A stretch of DNA of 64,000 nt, from contig JBANDB010000012.1 in NCBI GenBank assembly GCA_037576215.1, positions 2,046,001 through 2,110,000 of the forward strand, in the 5' to 3' direction. Position numbers and translations under genes: made by a program. Position 1 is the stretch's first letter; every line of letters begins with the position of its first letter. Shown here piece by piece: positions 25,666 to 35,358 of this stretch. Source of the DNA: Armillaria gallica. Its lineage: Eukaryota > Basidiomycota > Agaricomycetes > Agaricales > Physalacriaceae. The notes below the pieces were generated by a model that saw nothing but the letters and a program-made list of their open reading frames with translations, ran no database searches and was not told the DNA's origin.

Positions 25666-25737
25666 AGCAGCATGGCGCAGTGGTAGCGCGCGGGGCCCAT
25701 AACCCCGAGGTCACTTGATCGAAACAAGTTGCTGCTA
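25666..25737 (+). tRNA. Initiator tRNA-Met (CAU)
   Basis: The 72 bases fold as a tRNA. A 7-base acceptor stem AGCAGCA pairs with TGCTGCT; D-stem GCGC/GCGC, anticodon stem CGGGG/CCCCG around loop CCCATAA, and T-stem ACTTG/CAAGT follow. The T-loop is ATCGAAA instead of TTCGANT, and the acceptor starts with A and ends with T opposite it. Both are marks of the eukaryotic initiator tRNA. No intron is present. The gene stands between the divergent GH38 and GH88 genes. Confidence 0.95.
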
Positions 25738-25763
25738 GTACTATCACAGGACCAAATCATTAC

Positions 25764-25780
25764 TTTTCTCCGTTTTTTTT
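25764..25780 (+). terminator. RNA polymerase III terminator
   Basis: Runs of four and eight T residues follow the tRNA 3' end at 25764-25767 and 25773-25780, as expected for Pol III termination. Confidence 0.8.
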
Positions 25781-26423
25781 AATAAAAAACTTGAGGCGCT
25801 GGAGGACATTGATGATTGGACATTGGACAATGGACCAGTCGCAAGGTTGTTACTAAGCCACTGTCCAGTGTATGATGATGATATCTGGTATCCATTTAAG
25901 TGTCTCGGACCCCTTTGCGGGGTCCACGTCGCACTACATGAGGACCGGGAACACTAAGACGTGGGGCCATCTGTAAGTAACTAGTAAGCTAAATGTATGT
26001 AATGTGTAGTCCAGTGTCCACCACTAAGTAGGCCCTTTTTTCCTAACATAGGACCTACGTAGTAACAGTTAGTCGTGGATATCTGTTCGCAGTCCTTAAC
26101 CACAACGGATGCTAAATTGGTCTGGAGCATTGTATTCTAAGTTCTTGTCCTTGTAGGACCTAGGTACTTTTTGGAAAGTGACCGGCCCGATGTAATACGC
26201 GCAAAAATAGTCCACATGGGGCTTGTGCACCAACCTCCACATTGTACCGGAGATTCATACGAATCACCATCACATGAGGTCGCTTTCGCTGCTTGTTGCA
26301 CCTGCATTATCGTCACTGGATCTCTCTATTTCCTGTTCACGCGGACTGTCTTTGGATCATCCTCGCTTATAAGCCAGCTTCTTAGCATAAGACGCAGCCT
26401 TCGCAACCACACCGCCCAACAAA
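25781..26423. other. Intergenic, GH88 promoter side
   Basis: No coding signal. Short near-repeats of GGACATTGGACAATGGACC type occur at 25815-25835, and GGACC(T)A(C/G)GTA motifs at about 26051 and 26156. The right end should contain the promoter of the GH88 gene; TATAAG at 26368-26373 lies 56 bases before its ATG. Confidence 0.4.
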
Positions 26424-28030
26424 ATGCGGTTCTTCATCCTTACATCCGCCTTTCTCGTCGCCCATCTGGCCTTGGCTCTGCCTGACGTTGCAACAGAGCT
26501 TTACTCCTCGTTGATCCCTTCCAAGGTTCTAGCCACCGCCAACAAGCTAAATAATGAATTCCCTCAGTATACCGACTCGACTGCAGGTGCTTGGCAATTG
26601 TTCAGTGCTGATACATGGACCTCTGGGTTCTTCCCAGCCACGCTGTATGCACTGGAAACACGCAAGACGCTGTGCGGGGCGACTTCTGCGAATGGGCTAA
26701 ATGTGGCGGACTGGGCCGATCTGGGGCGGAAGACGGGTGCTGGGTTGGCAGCCCTGACGACGAGAAATAGCGTTGGACACGACGTGGGGTTTTTGAGTTT
26801 CCCGTATGTGGATGAACTGAGCATGTTGGTGATCTCCTTTCTCTTGGTTGACCAGACCGGCTGAACTCGTTTAGCAATCCAAATAACGCGACTGCGGCTG
26901 CAATTGTCAACGGGTTTGCGACATATCTAGCTGGGAGATTCAACCCTACCGTGGGGTGTACGAGAAGTTGGGATTCTCAGATCCTACGGATTTTGTGGTG
27001 CGTATTCTGATGAACTCGACGCGTTGGTGATGCGCTAAAGTTCTTGTAGGTTATCATTGATAATATGATGAACCTCAATGTCCTCATGGTCTCTGCGCAA
27101 TTAACTGGTAATTCAACGTTGAAGAATATCGCTATTTCTCACGCCGACACGACCATGAAAAACCATATTCGAGACGATGGCATGGAGACTGTTCCTTGAT
27201 TTCACTAGATCATATCTAACTTCACGATACGTAGGTTCGACATGGCATGTAGTTCAGTATACTACCACAACGGGTGCCGTTACAGATAAGAGAACAAGTC
27301 AAGGATACTCTGACAGTAGGTAGGAGAATTTCTGTTTGCTCTTTCGACTACTCATCAGCTTGCTGCAGTACATGGAGCCGAGGACAAGCTTGGGCAGTAT
27401 ATGGATACGCAAACAGTAGGCGTCGGCTCTCTACCGAGGGATGATTTGTTCAATCCAGTGATCTCAGTGTACAATTGGACTGGGGACCGCAATTATCTGC
27501 TAACGGCGCGTCGCCTAGCACATATTTCCTCGACACTCTTCCTTCTGATGGAATCGTACCATGGTATCCGTCCCCTTCACTGTACTGAAAGTTTATCCCT
27601 GACCAATAATTCCAGGGATTTCAATGCGCCAGTGGAGAATCGACCAGCGGATTCCTCTGCCGCCACAATCGTAGCAACTGGTCTTCTGTTACTCTCCAAA
27701 GTTGAAACCGATATTTTGAATCGTGTAAAGTGGTGGACTGCTGCTATCAATGTACGTTATTCTGGTTCGGCATTGTCCCTCACACGATTGACTTTGTTTC
27801 GGTCCTAAGATATTGAACGACATCACATCGCTTGCATGGGATCCCTCCTGGGAAAGTTTACTGGCAAATGGGACGGTGAATAAGCCCGCGAACAACTATT
27901 TGACTGGTACCGTTTACGGTGAGTAAGGTTATACCACTAAGCTCTACATCTTACGCCATTCTCAGGAGACTACTATTATATTGTTGCGGGCAATGAACTC
28001 ATTTCCATGGGTCTCGCGAAATGCCCGTGA
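26424..28030 (+). CDS. Secreted GH88-type hydrolase, apparently frameshifted
   Basis: Nine exons can be joined: 26424-26824, 26875-26997, 27050-27179, 27235-27319, 27369-27415, 27468-27563, 27616-27751, 27810-27918 and 27966-28030. The first 19 residues form a signal peptide (MRFFILTSAFLVAHLALA). Family landmarks are FSADTWTSGFFPATLYALE, SVGHDVGFLSFPYVDEL, DSSTWSRGQAWAVYGYAN, DFNAPVENRPADSSAATIVA and the C-terminal YYYIVAGNELISMGLAKCP. These fit GH88/GH105-like unsaturated glucuronyl hydrolases, which act on fragments left by polysaccharide lyases. Single bases appear to be missing near 26976 and near 27523, each shifting the frame inside a conserved block. The intron at 27180-27234 begins with GC rather than GT. 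The broken frames could be real decay or consensus errors. Confidence 0.8.
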
Positions 28031-28202
28031 TCAAACACTCAACGAACTCTCTCCCTAGTTTAAGTATGTAAAATAAAATGACTGACAGCAACCTCATACA
28101 CCACAACTACCACCGCACGAAAAATATAACTACCACTTAATCAAAACAGCACGCCTTTAATCTCCCTCAACCACTCTACGAAGCACCATCTGTATTATTA
28201 AT

Positions 28203-28803
28203 CTAGCCGCCGAGGTTGAGACGGAAGAGGTCATTGTACCTGTGGATTTACGTTGAGAAAAAGGTAGATGAACTTCGGACAGTAAAGCCACGTACACATA
28301 ATAAGTACCGGCATCGGGGATCAGCTGGAAGGTCTGAGTAAACGGCAGAGGCTGTTCGCCATCGTCAACCTAGATTGCCATCGATTAACGCCACGACATC
28401 AGTATCAACCTGAGGAGGACGTACCTTCAAAAGCCCTGTAACGAGTACTATGATACTACCAACAGCCGGATTGGAAGGCTGAGCATCGCATGTCTCGACC
28501 TTATGAAGCACCTTTTCAAAGGGCAAGGACTTGCAGATGAAAGTTAACATTAAAAGCTTCCTAGGCGAAGAGAGCTGACTCACAACAAGTTTTTCGACGA
28601 TATCGCTGACGCCTAGAATCTGGTTGTTCTCCCAGGTCAACATAGACTCTGGGCGCTGCGAGATGGCTGTGAGATGGAGCAATCGATGGCGCAAGATGTG
28701 TGAATTTACACACATAGAGAGAGGCCAATCCGGGGCGGTTGGAGTCGAAGGTGTTGTAGTAGAAATCCGTAAATTGTTTAGCTACTGTAGCGAGGTCGGC
28801 CAT
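28203..28803 (-). CDS. ntf2: Nuclear transport factor 2
   Basis: Five exons, 28803-28714, 28655-28584, 28529-28425, 28369-28296 and 28239-28203, encode 125 residues, the usual NTF2 length. The chain opens with MADLATVAKQFTDFYYNTFD and contains PESMLTWENNQILGVSDIVE, LPFEKVLHKVETCDAQPSN and FTQTFQLIPDAGTYYVYNDL, with the final FRLNLGG. These are the conserved cone-fold elements that bind RanGDP and FG-nucleoporins. NTF2 returns RanGDP to the nucleus and so supports all Ran-driven transport. The frame is intact. It converges with the GH88 gene, with only 172 bases between the stop codons. Confidence 0.96.
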
Positions 28804-29080
28804 GCTGAACGCGTAAATGCAAGGAAATGCACAGTCTGGTCTCGAAACACTGGTGGATGGAAGGAAGAGGAAAAATTACACGTGATAAGATATAGATTAT
28901 GAGTTAATTTGTGATACTGTGCTAATAACCCCAGTAATAATTACATAATAGCCCCTGCCAGTGACGCAGGCTTATTTAGATTATGAATTTAATTTTACAA
29001 AAGTGGACATAAATACCGCCTAACTCCTTGTTCACCACCTTCTGATTTGAGAAGACTGCACGGAACTGATTGATGCAAGA

Positions 29081-30462
29081 ATGTCACAGCTTCAGTTCGC
29101 GCCGTTCTCCTCAGATTTGCCACAGCGGCCAACAATGCGTCGCAAGTCCTCTGCGCAGAATCTCCTCTCGTCCTTCAAGAATCCGGTATCTGGCAATTCG
29201 TCCGGTCCTACGCCATTGAACACTGCCGTGGCTTCTTATAGCTCGACCGTAGCGGCGCCGACACCGACGACGACGACACCCATGGCGAGGGAGTGGGACG
29301 CCCAGTCACTGCATTCAGAGTCTGTGGGCGTCACAACTGCGCTGAACCAGGGAACATCTGTGGAACAACTGCGGGATCTCATGCAGAAGAGAATGGTAAC
29401 ATTGACCTATGTGCGGAATATGCATGAAGGGTACGTGGCTTGTCCTCTCAGCTCGTCCTTTACTGACTGCCCCAGGAGGAGTCACTGGTTTCACACTATC
29501 TATATATCCAAAGCAGACTTGGAACGGGAATTTAATAACGAGGCCATGAAGAAGAGGTGTGTATACTACCTTCGGCTTATTGTCTTTCATTGACTAGATT
29601 AGGACGCATCGGTTCGCCATCCTGGGAATGTCTCTTTCAAATCTTCTCGATATAAATCAGCCTCAGGACCTTCTCCGGGGACTCATTAATACTTTAAACG
29701 AGTACGACCAGTCAAAGGAAGACAGTGACAAGTCCAAAATACGACAGCCCAAACGTCTCTTTCGACGGCAACCAGGGAAACGACAGGGCAATTTTGCCGA
29801 ATATTCAGGTTCTGTTGTTGACGACGCGTCGTATCTAATGACGCCGCATATACCGTATCCTCTGGATTATCATCAGACGCTACTCTCGCTGCTAGACGTG
29901 ATCTCGGAGGTGTACAACAAGATATCCAAAATCCTCGGCCCCTCGCCCTTCTCTCAGCATTCGCAGCAAATGGTGGGGCCCTTAGGCCTCCTTTCGCCGC
30001 ATCCGGGCGTGTCATATCTTTTCGCATCGGATAATTCGACACTCAACGCGAACCCCTACGGCTCGGCCTCGACAAACAGCCAATCCACCCCGAGCATCAA
30101 TCAACCACAGCCACAAATGGGAGAGGAGCCAAACGGCAGTCTCTGGGGCATTGCCAATGGCGGTTCCATCGGAACAATGATGAGTGGTATGGGCAGTCCA
30201 CCGCCTGGTGGCTGGACCCCTGCTCTTGGAGAAATGATCTCCAAGGTCGACGGGAAGTTCAAGGTGCATTGCATTGTCCCTTTCTCACGTCAAATACGCA
30301 CTAAACGGTCATCAGAAAATGACGTCAACGTTATTGAAGGAGCTGGACAATCTTGCAAGGAACGGAATCAAGGATGAACTCGCCTCGCTAGACCCGCTGC
30401 TGAGAAATATCAAGGTACCGGAGGAGCATCGGGGGATTGGGTACGATTTTGAAGGGATGTGA
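29081..30462 (+). CDS. Conserved fungal protein, function unknown
   Basis: Four exons join cleanly: 29081-29430, 29476-29556, 29603-30263 and 30316-30462 (412 residues). The first 90 residues are Ser/Thr/Pro-rich. A better conserved part follows: LRDLMQKRMVTLTYVRNMHE, then WFHTIYISKADLEREFNNEA and THRFAILGMSLSNLLDI. Residues 200-250 carry the strongly aliphatic stretch YPLDYHQTLLSLLDVISEVY. After a Gly/Ser/Asn-rich linker the C-terminus is compact and charged, ending IGYDFEGM. I believe related proteins occur widely in fungi as uncharacterised cytoplasmic proteins, but I cannot name a function. The regular splice sites and conserved-looking ends make the gene itself secure. Confidence 0.75.
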
Positions 30463-30926
30463 TGGGCAGGCGCGAGGAAAGTGCCACGACTGCATTGAAA
30501 TGGGCTGGATTTTGTTTTGTAAGTGATCCGTTTGTTTCACGGTCATTAAGTTCTCATTAAACGTGTAGTCCAAATGGAAGCTACATCACCACCCTGTCCG
30601 CTCCGCGTGCGATCGCTATGATAGCGTTGATATTGATGAATGCTACGATCTGCAAGACATGGGCACGCCGAGAAGGGCGGGGAGCTGGCGATACCGAGCT
30701 GTGTAGATTTCGCCGATGGTTTACTTGATACATATGTATCATATTCTTTAGATTACTAGGGATCAATCATCAAATGTCGGATTCAGATACTTGTACAATT
30801 CGTTACGGAGATCAGATGGGTGGAAAGTTCTCGTGGCGCATCTCAAGTTCAAACTCAAACTCGTGGCGAGGCTGATTGTTCTGGATGAAAGAAAAGACGT
30901 GGGAAGGGTGGGTGGATATCTAACGT
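30463..30926. other. Short convergent intergenic region
   Basis: It holds the 3' flank of the gene ending at 30462 and of the minus-strand metallothionein. The frames at 30581-30766 and 30763-30990 are not supported; the latter overlaps the metallothionein in another frame. Confidence 0.45.
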
Positions 30927-31072
30927 TCAACATTTGCATTCGCTGGGCTTGCAAGTGCAACTGGAGGAAATAGGCTTTAGCAGCTGACATACGCTACGGG
31001 GGCGCGAACATACGTGGTGGTACAGTTGCACGTATCAGAGCCGCAGCCGGCATTGACGGGGACAGAAGTCAT
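30927..31072 (-). CDS. Small fungal metallothionein, 30 residues
   Basis: Exon 1 is 31072-31014 and exon 2 is 30960-30927, separated by a 53-base intron (GTATGT..CAG with a GCTAAAG branch site). They make 93 bases, 30 codons plus TGA. The protein begins MTSVPVNAG and then is built on cysteines at residues 10, 15, 17, 21, 23, 28 and 30. Six of the seven fall in three Cys-X-Cys pairs; the spacing C-x4-CxC-x3-CxC-x4-CxC resembles fungal metallothioneins. Such proteins bind copper, zinc or cadmium in the cytosol and buffer metal stress. A TATA box lies about 155 bases upstream. It is shorter than most gene finders accept, so it may be missing from annotations. Confidence 0.8.
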
Positions 31073-31227
31073 CTGGGAGAGGAAGATGATAAGTGAAACG
31101 AGACAGAATGGCGTAGAGGATGGAACCGACAGTGTTCATAGCTGTTTCGAGGAGGTAGTTCGATGGGAGTTGAGCTGTAGCTCTTGGTTGGGCTAGTGCT
31201 GGCTAGAATTCTGAGATATGAACTGCC

Positions 31228-31234
31228 TTTTATA
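31228..31234 (-). promoter_or_regulatory. TATA box of the metallothionein gene
   Basis: On the minus strand the sequence reads CGTATAAAAGGCAG, a consensus TATA element 156 bases before the metallothionein start codon. A strong TATA box suits an inducible gene. Confidence 0.6.
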
Positions 31235-33256
31235 CGTTTTCGCCCCTTTGTTCTCATGATATCCAATATATTTCTGTAGAGTCATGAGCTGAGGTCGCAG
31301 CATAGGATTGTATTGGCTGTTCACATCGGGGAACAGCACATCGCATTTGGAAAGCAGACATCCAGTAAGATGGGCATGAGCAACCTATCTTTGGGCGTTC
31401 GTCACTAATGGGTGGCGTAGATATGGCATTGAGTTGTGATACGACAGTAAAGATAACATTGACGGGTAACGTGCTGTTATGCCGTGAAACTGCTCCACAA
31501 ACTTGGGTTCGTCGCTAGAACATGAGAAGGTGCCGAATCGTATCGACGGAGGGACTGTACGGAAATGGATGCACGTTGGAGTTTGGCACCGGTACTTGTG
31601 TCGAGTTAAGCTGCGAGGAAAGATAGTGGTCTCGGAAGGAGACACAGTCTGAAATGTAGGCCAGGATGTTTATCAGAGTGTTGTGTTGTTCGATTGTGCA
31701 GTAGTCGTGTTGTGATGCCGTAAGACTCGTATAGATACTTCAGCTTTACTTCAACTAGAACAGATTGAGTCAAGTGCCTGATCACGGAGTTCATTTAACG
31801 TTTCGTTAATCATTGCCGGCAACGATGTGTCCCCTGAAAATGTATAAATGATAACTTAGTACGACAATGCAACCCCACTTGCCATAAATAATGCTAATGA
31901 AGAAGTTGCTTCCAAGTTTTCTCGCCGTTCAGTTCTGGTCGTCACGGTGTTGTGAACGTGAACGTTGCAAAGAAGGTTTGTATGTTACAACCGGACATTA
32001 GTTCTCGTCACCGAGGAAAGCCTATCCGTGTCAAGGATGTCGAATTATGTGGGACGCACCCTGATATCAATAGCGGATCCGCATAATCAATTCGGAGAGT
32101 TGTAGAAGACCGCCCGCAGCGCTTGTGACAACAGAGGAATCCCCATCAGTGCAGGTTCTAATCGGCCATACAGTCTCCTCCCGGAGCATAGAAAAAGATC
32201 ATAATGCAATACCATCAGCGAGAAGTATTCGATTATGTGCCAGTGGTCTCCAAATATATCATTCGTCTTGGGTCCGGCGAGGGTTACACGCTGAGACAGA
32301 TCGTGTGGGTAAATATCATTGCCGAGAAAATGGCGAGCCTAAGACAAGACGGGCGACAAGGGCAGATGAAGTCAAGACGAAGACTTATATTGTGTTGGAT
32401 AATAGCGCTAAATCTCTCAAAGCCTCACAAAAGAAGTTCGTCCACGAATTGAGACAATCCAAATTCACCCATACATTTAATCCATGTGAGTGGGGATTGG
32501 AGAGATCCATCGACGCCAATAACGTAGCCATGAATTTCTTGTCGAATTTGAAGGTATATTTTGAGACGAAGTCAAGAACATCGTATTCACGCGGTCTGAA
32601 TATTTTCGGTAGGCAGAGCATGGACAGTCATATGTCGTGCTCGTTGGTGCGTTAACTGGGTTTTGGGATAGAGCAGGACCAAAGGCAACACTGTTCGAAG
32701 AGATGGTGGTAGAAGGAAAGACTTCGGACTTCGAGTTCCGCAGACCCGGGCAATGGCAGGACCGTGAGAGTCACTGCCCTGCTTCATCATCGCATTGTCA
32801 TGACAATGTCATTTAATAAGTAGTTGCTCTTCATCGCCCTCTGAGAACAATCTAGAAAGGACTGGATTTTACGCATATCGACAAAGCAGGGAGTCTATTG
32901 ATGATCTAACTAAAAATACATCTTTCGAAAAATAACGCTACAGATATATGTACAAAGTTGCAACAGCGATAGCATACGAAAGCACAAGTCTAAGGTCAGA
33001 TATACTGTAGGAAAAAAAGTGAACGGAGGGGAGTGTTATAGGATTTGTTACAATGGGGCATGAGTGGGGGTGATCAGCCAGTAGACTGTTGAATGTGGCG
33101 TGCGATCTGGTATCCATCTGGTATCCTCAGCAGACCCGATCGCGAAAAAAAAAAAAGAAAGGCAATATACTATTCCCACAGGAATTTTTTTGAATAAGAA
33201 TAAGTCAAAATGGAAAAAGGGACGATGTCAGCACCAAGTGTAAAGAACAAGGGCGA
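31235..33256. other. Intergenic, no gene resolved
   Basis: The left part is the metallothionein promoter. Frames at 32125-32655 and its antisense have no family likeness. An A-run at 33147-33158 and AT-rich sequence follow. Degenerate gene remains are possible but I cannot identify any. Confidence 0.35.
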
Positions 33257-34199
33257 TCATTGAGGTCCCACGAACCAGGCATCCCAGGCATCATCCTTTG
33301 CTCGTCGACTTAAACCGGCAAAGTATCGGTTAGGTCCCAGGAAATCGCTCCATAAGGTGCCATCATGATACACGTTGCCCTTTCCGCTGGTGCGTTTATT
33401 GAACTGTTCTGTGGCGATGATTTGAATCGGCTTGGACATCGCTGAAAACACATGTGGCGGAACTTTGGTTTTGAGGACATTGTATAGCTCTTGGAAGATG
33501 TCTTGAAGGGTCACACCAGCAGCCACATCGGATCGGCTGTATACGACGATGGGAGGTAAAGCATAGCCGACGTTGATCTTGAGATACTTGACGGGCGGCT
33601 GCACCGCCAATTCATTAAAGTCACATCTCGGTTGAGAAGCAAAGCGTCGGGTGATAACATCGTAAAGTAGATGCCATGAACCTCGCATTAATACAGGGTG
33701 TAAATAACAATGCCCAACTAGAGGCGATGCTATTGCAAATGCCGGACTTGAGCTCCCTAGGCGCCATGGATCTTAGGGAGGAACACTCTGGAGAGACGCG
33801 AGCTTACAAGAGTTGCCTGTCACAGCAGTGTTGGAGGAATATCCGGAAGAGGAATGAATGCTTCGCGCGGCTAATACGAGACATCCATGAGTTCGGACAA
33901 GATTCGGTACGAGGGATCACTCATACGCGACTCAACGGCGGCGGGGCTGATATCTATATAAGTGGCAGGTGCATCTACAGCAGGATGAATGAAACGAACA
34001 GAGCGAGAAAACACAGAGGCCTGCCTGGAGTTCTGGGAATTACAACATGATCTGTGTTGAAGGATGATTTCAGTGATCTCCCCGAGGACACCCCCGTCAG
34101 ACTAGAAGTCCCCCATGTCAAAACAGATTCAGGCGTAGCATTCCTTGAGATGAATCTCTCCTTGTAAAACGCATCGTGGCATACGGAATCAGGATACAT
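33257..34199 (-). CDS. DUF6699-domain protein, 5' exons uncertain
   Basis: The last exon (about 33682-33257) is secure. It reads GSWHLLYDVITRRFASQPRC, then VKYLKINVGYALPPIVVYSR and GVTLQDIFQELYNVLKTKVP, and ends DAWDAWFVGPQ. This is the pattern of DUF6699, a basidiomycete domain of unknown function. Upstream coding pieces read SMAPRELKSGICNSIASSWA (about 33775-33691), DAPATYIDISPAAVESRMSD (about 33977-33885) and NATPESVLTWGTSSLTGVSS (near 34140-34040). They are linked by GT..AG gaps whose exact ends I could not settle. The start may be the ATG at 34199 or an internal one. No membrane or signal segment is seen. Function unknown. Confidence 0.55.
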
Positions 34200-35358
34200 A
34201 GGTGAGGCACGGACGGGGATGAGTGAATCGAGTCACTGTGAGCGTCATGTACTTATACCGGGCGCCGTGTTGAGCTAACAAGATGGTGTACAAAGCTCGC
34301 GAAGAACGTTGGAATACGGGTGACTCAGTGGAGCGTCAGATAGTGTGGACGGTACCGCAGAATGATGCACTAAACATTCCACATGTTCGATAAAACCCTT
34401 GATGAGTTGCGCCCCCTTCCGAGGAGCTACCTGATATGGGTGCGGTGTTCGGTCCGGAAATCCCGAATGTCGGCAACGACCAAATTGGGGTGATGGGCGG
34501 GCCTCTCCTGCTAGATAGAGGCAAATTCAGGTTCCCAACTAGAAGCCAAACATCAAACTACCTGGGAAAGAGAAGGTCTGAAAATACGGGACTCGGGACT
34601 ATTGCGTATACATATGCAGTACGTTCACGAAGCCAAAATACGATAGCTCAAGGCTCCCGACCACCTATTCTTAGACATTTATCGTGCTTGAGCAACAACA
34701 TGGAAGCTCGCTGATTAAGATGATGGTCAACAGACAGAAAGATTAAGACTCGGACTGCCTGGAAATTTGTGAAAAGTTTGTTGACTTCATGGATTCTCAT
34801 CACGTGATGATGTTAGCTTTAACATGATGTCAATCTCAGATCTGGCGTCATGCTGCGTCATATCGTCCTGCTGGGTGATGGTTGAGCGACATCCCATAGA
34901 GAAACATTCTTAATGTGCCGCCAAATGCCTTGTGTGCATATGTCTGGTTCCTTGGATATTTAAAGACGTGGATCAGCCAGCGGCTGTTTCGAAGCTGATC
35001 ATCAAGCACCTTTGAGAAAATTCAGCCTAAAGCGTGAAGAAATTCACGATGTGTTGCCCCGATAAGGACCGGAGCCCTGCCACGAGCATCGAAAGCGAGT
35101 TCTAGACGATACCAAGAGCATATCGCCGAATAAGACGCTGATAAACTCCGACCCTTCACAGAATAGTGTCTTCGCTGGATACATTGAGAGTGCGCCGCTT
35201 TGTATGGGTTCTTTTGCGAAGCCCGACCAGAAAAGGAAGAGTTAAGCGATAAACATACATTCACAGAAGATTTATATCTCCGTTGAACGAGGGTATGCAA
35301 AACATCCTATGGTAAATAGATATGACAGTATGCTTTCCCAATTATTGTAAGACGCTTT
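34200..35358. other. Intergenic, no gene seen
   Basis: No conserved frame. The region contains the likely promoter of the DUF6699 gene and the 3' flank of the xylanase gene. Confidence 0.4.

Noticed and set aside
20533..28030. Calling the GH38 and GH88 genes pseudogenes outright
   Set aside because: The same kind of single-base loss appears in CNOT4, a gene unlikely to be dead, so consensus error has to be excluded first.
35022..35300. 92-codon minus-strand frame downstream of the xylanase
   Set aside because: No similarity to GH10 or any other family; the xylanase already ends with a normal C-terminus at 35359.
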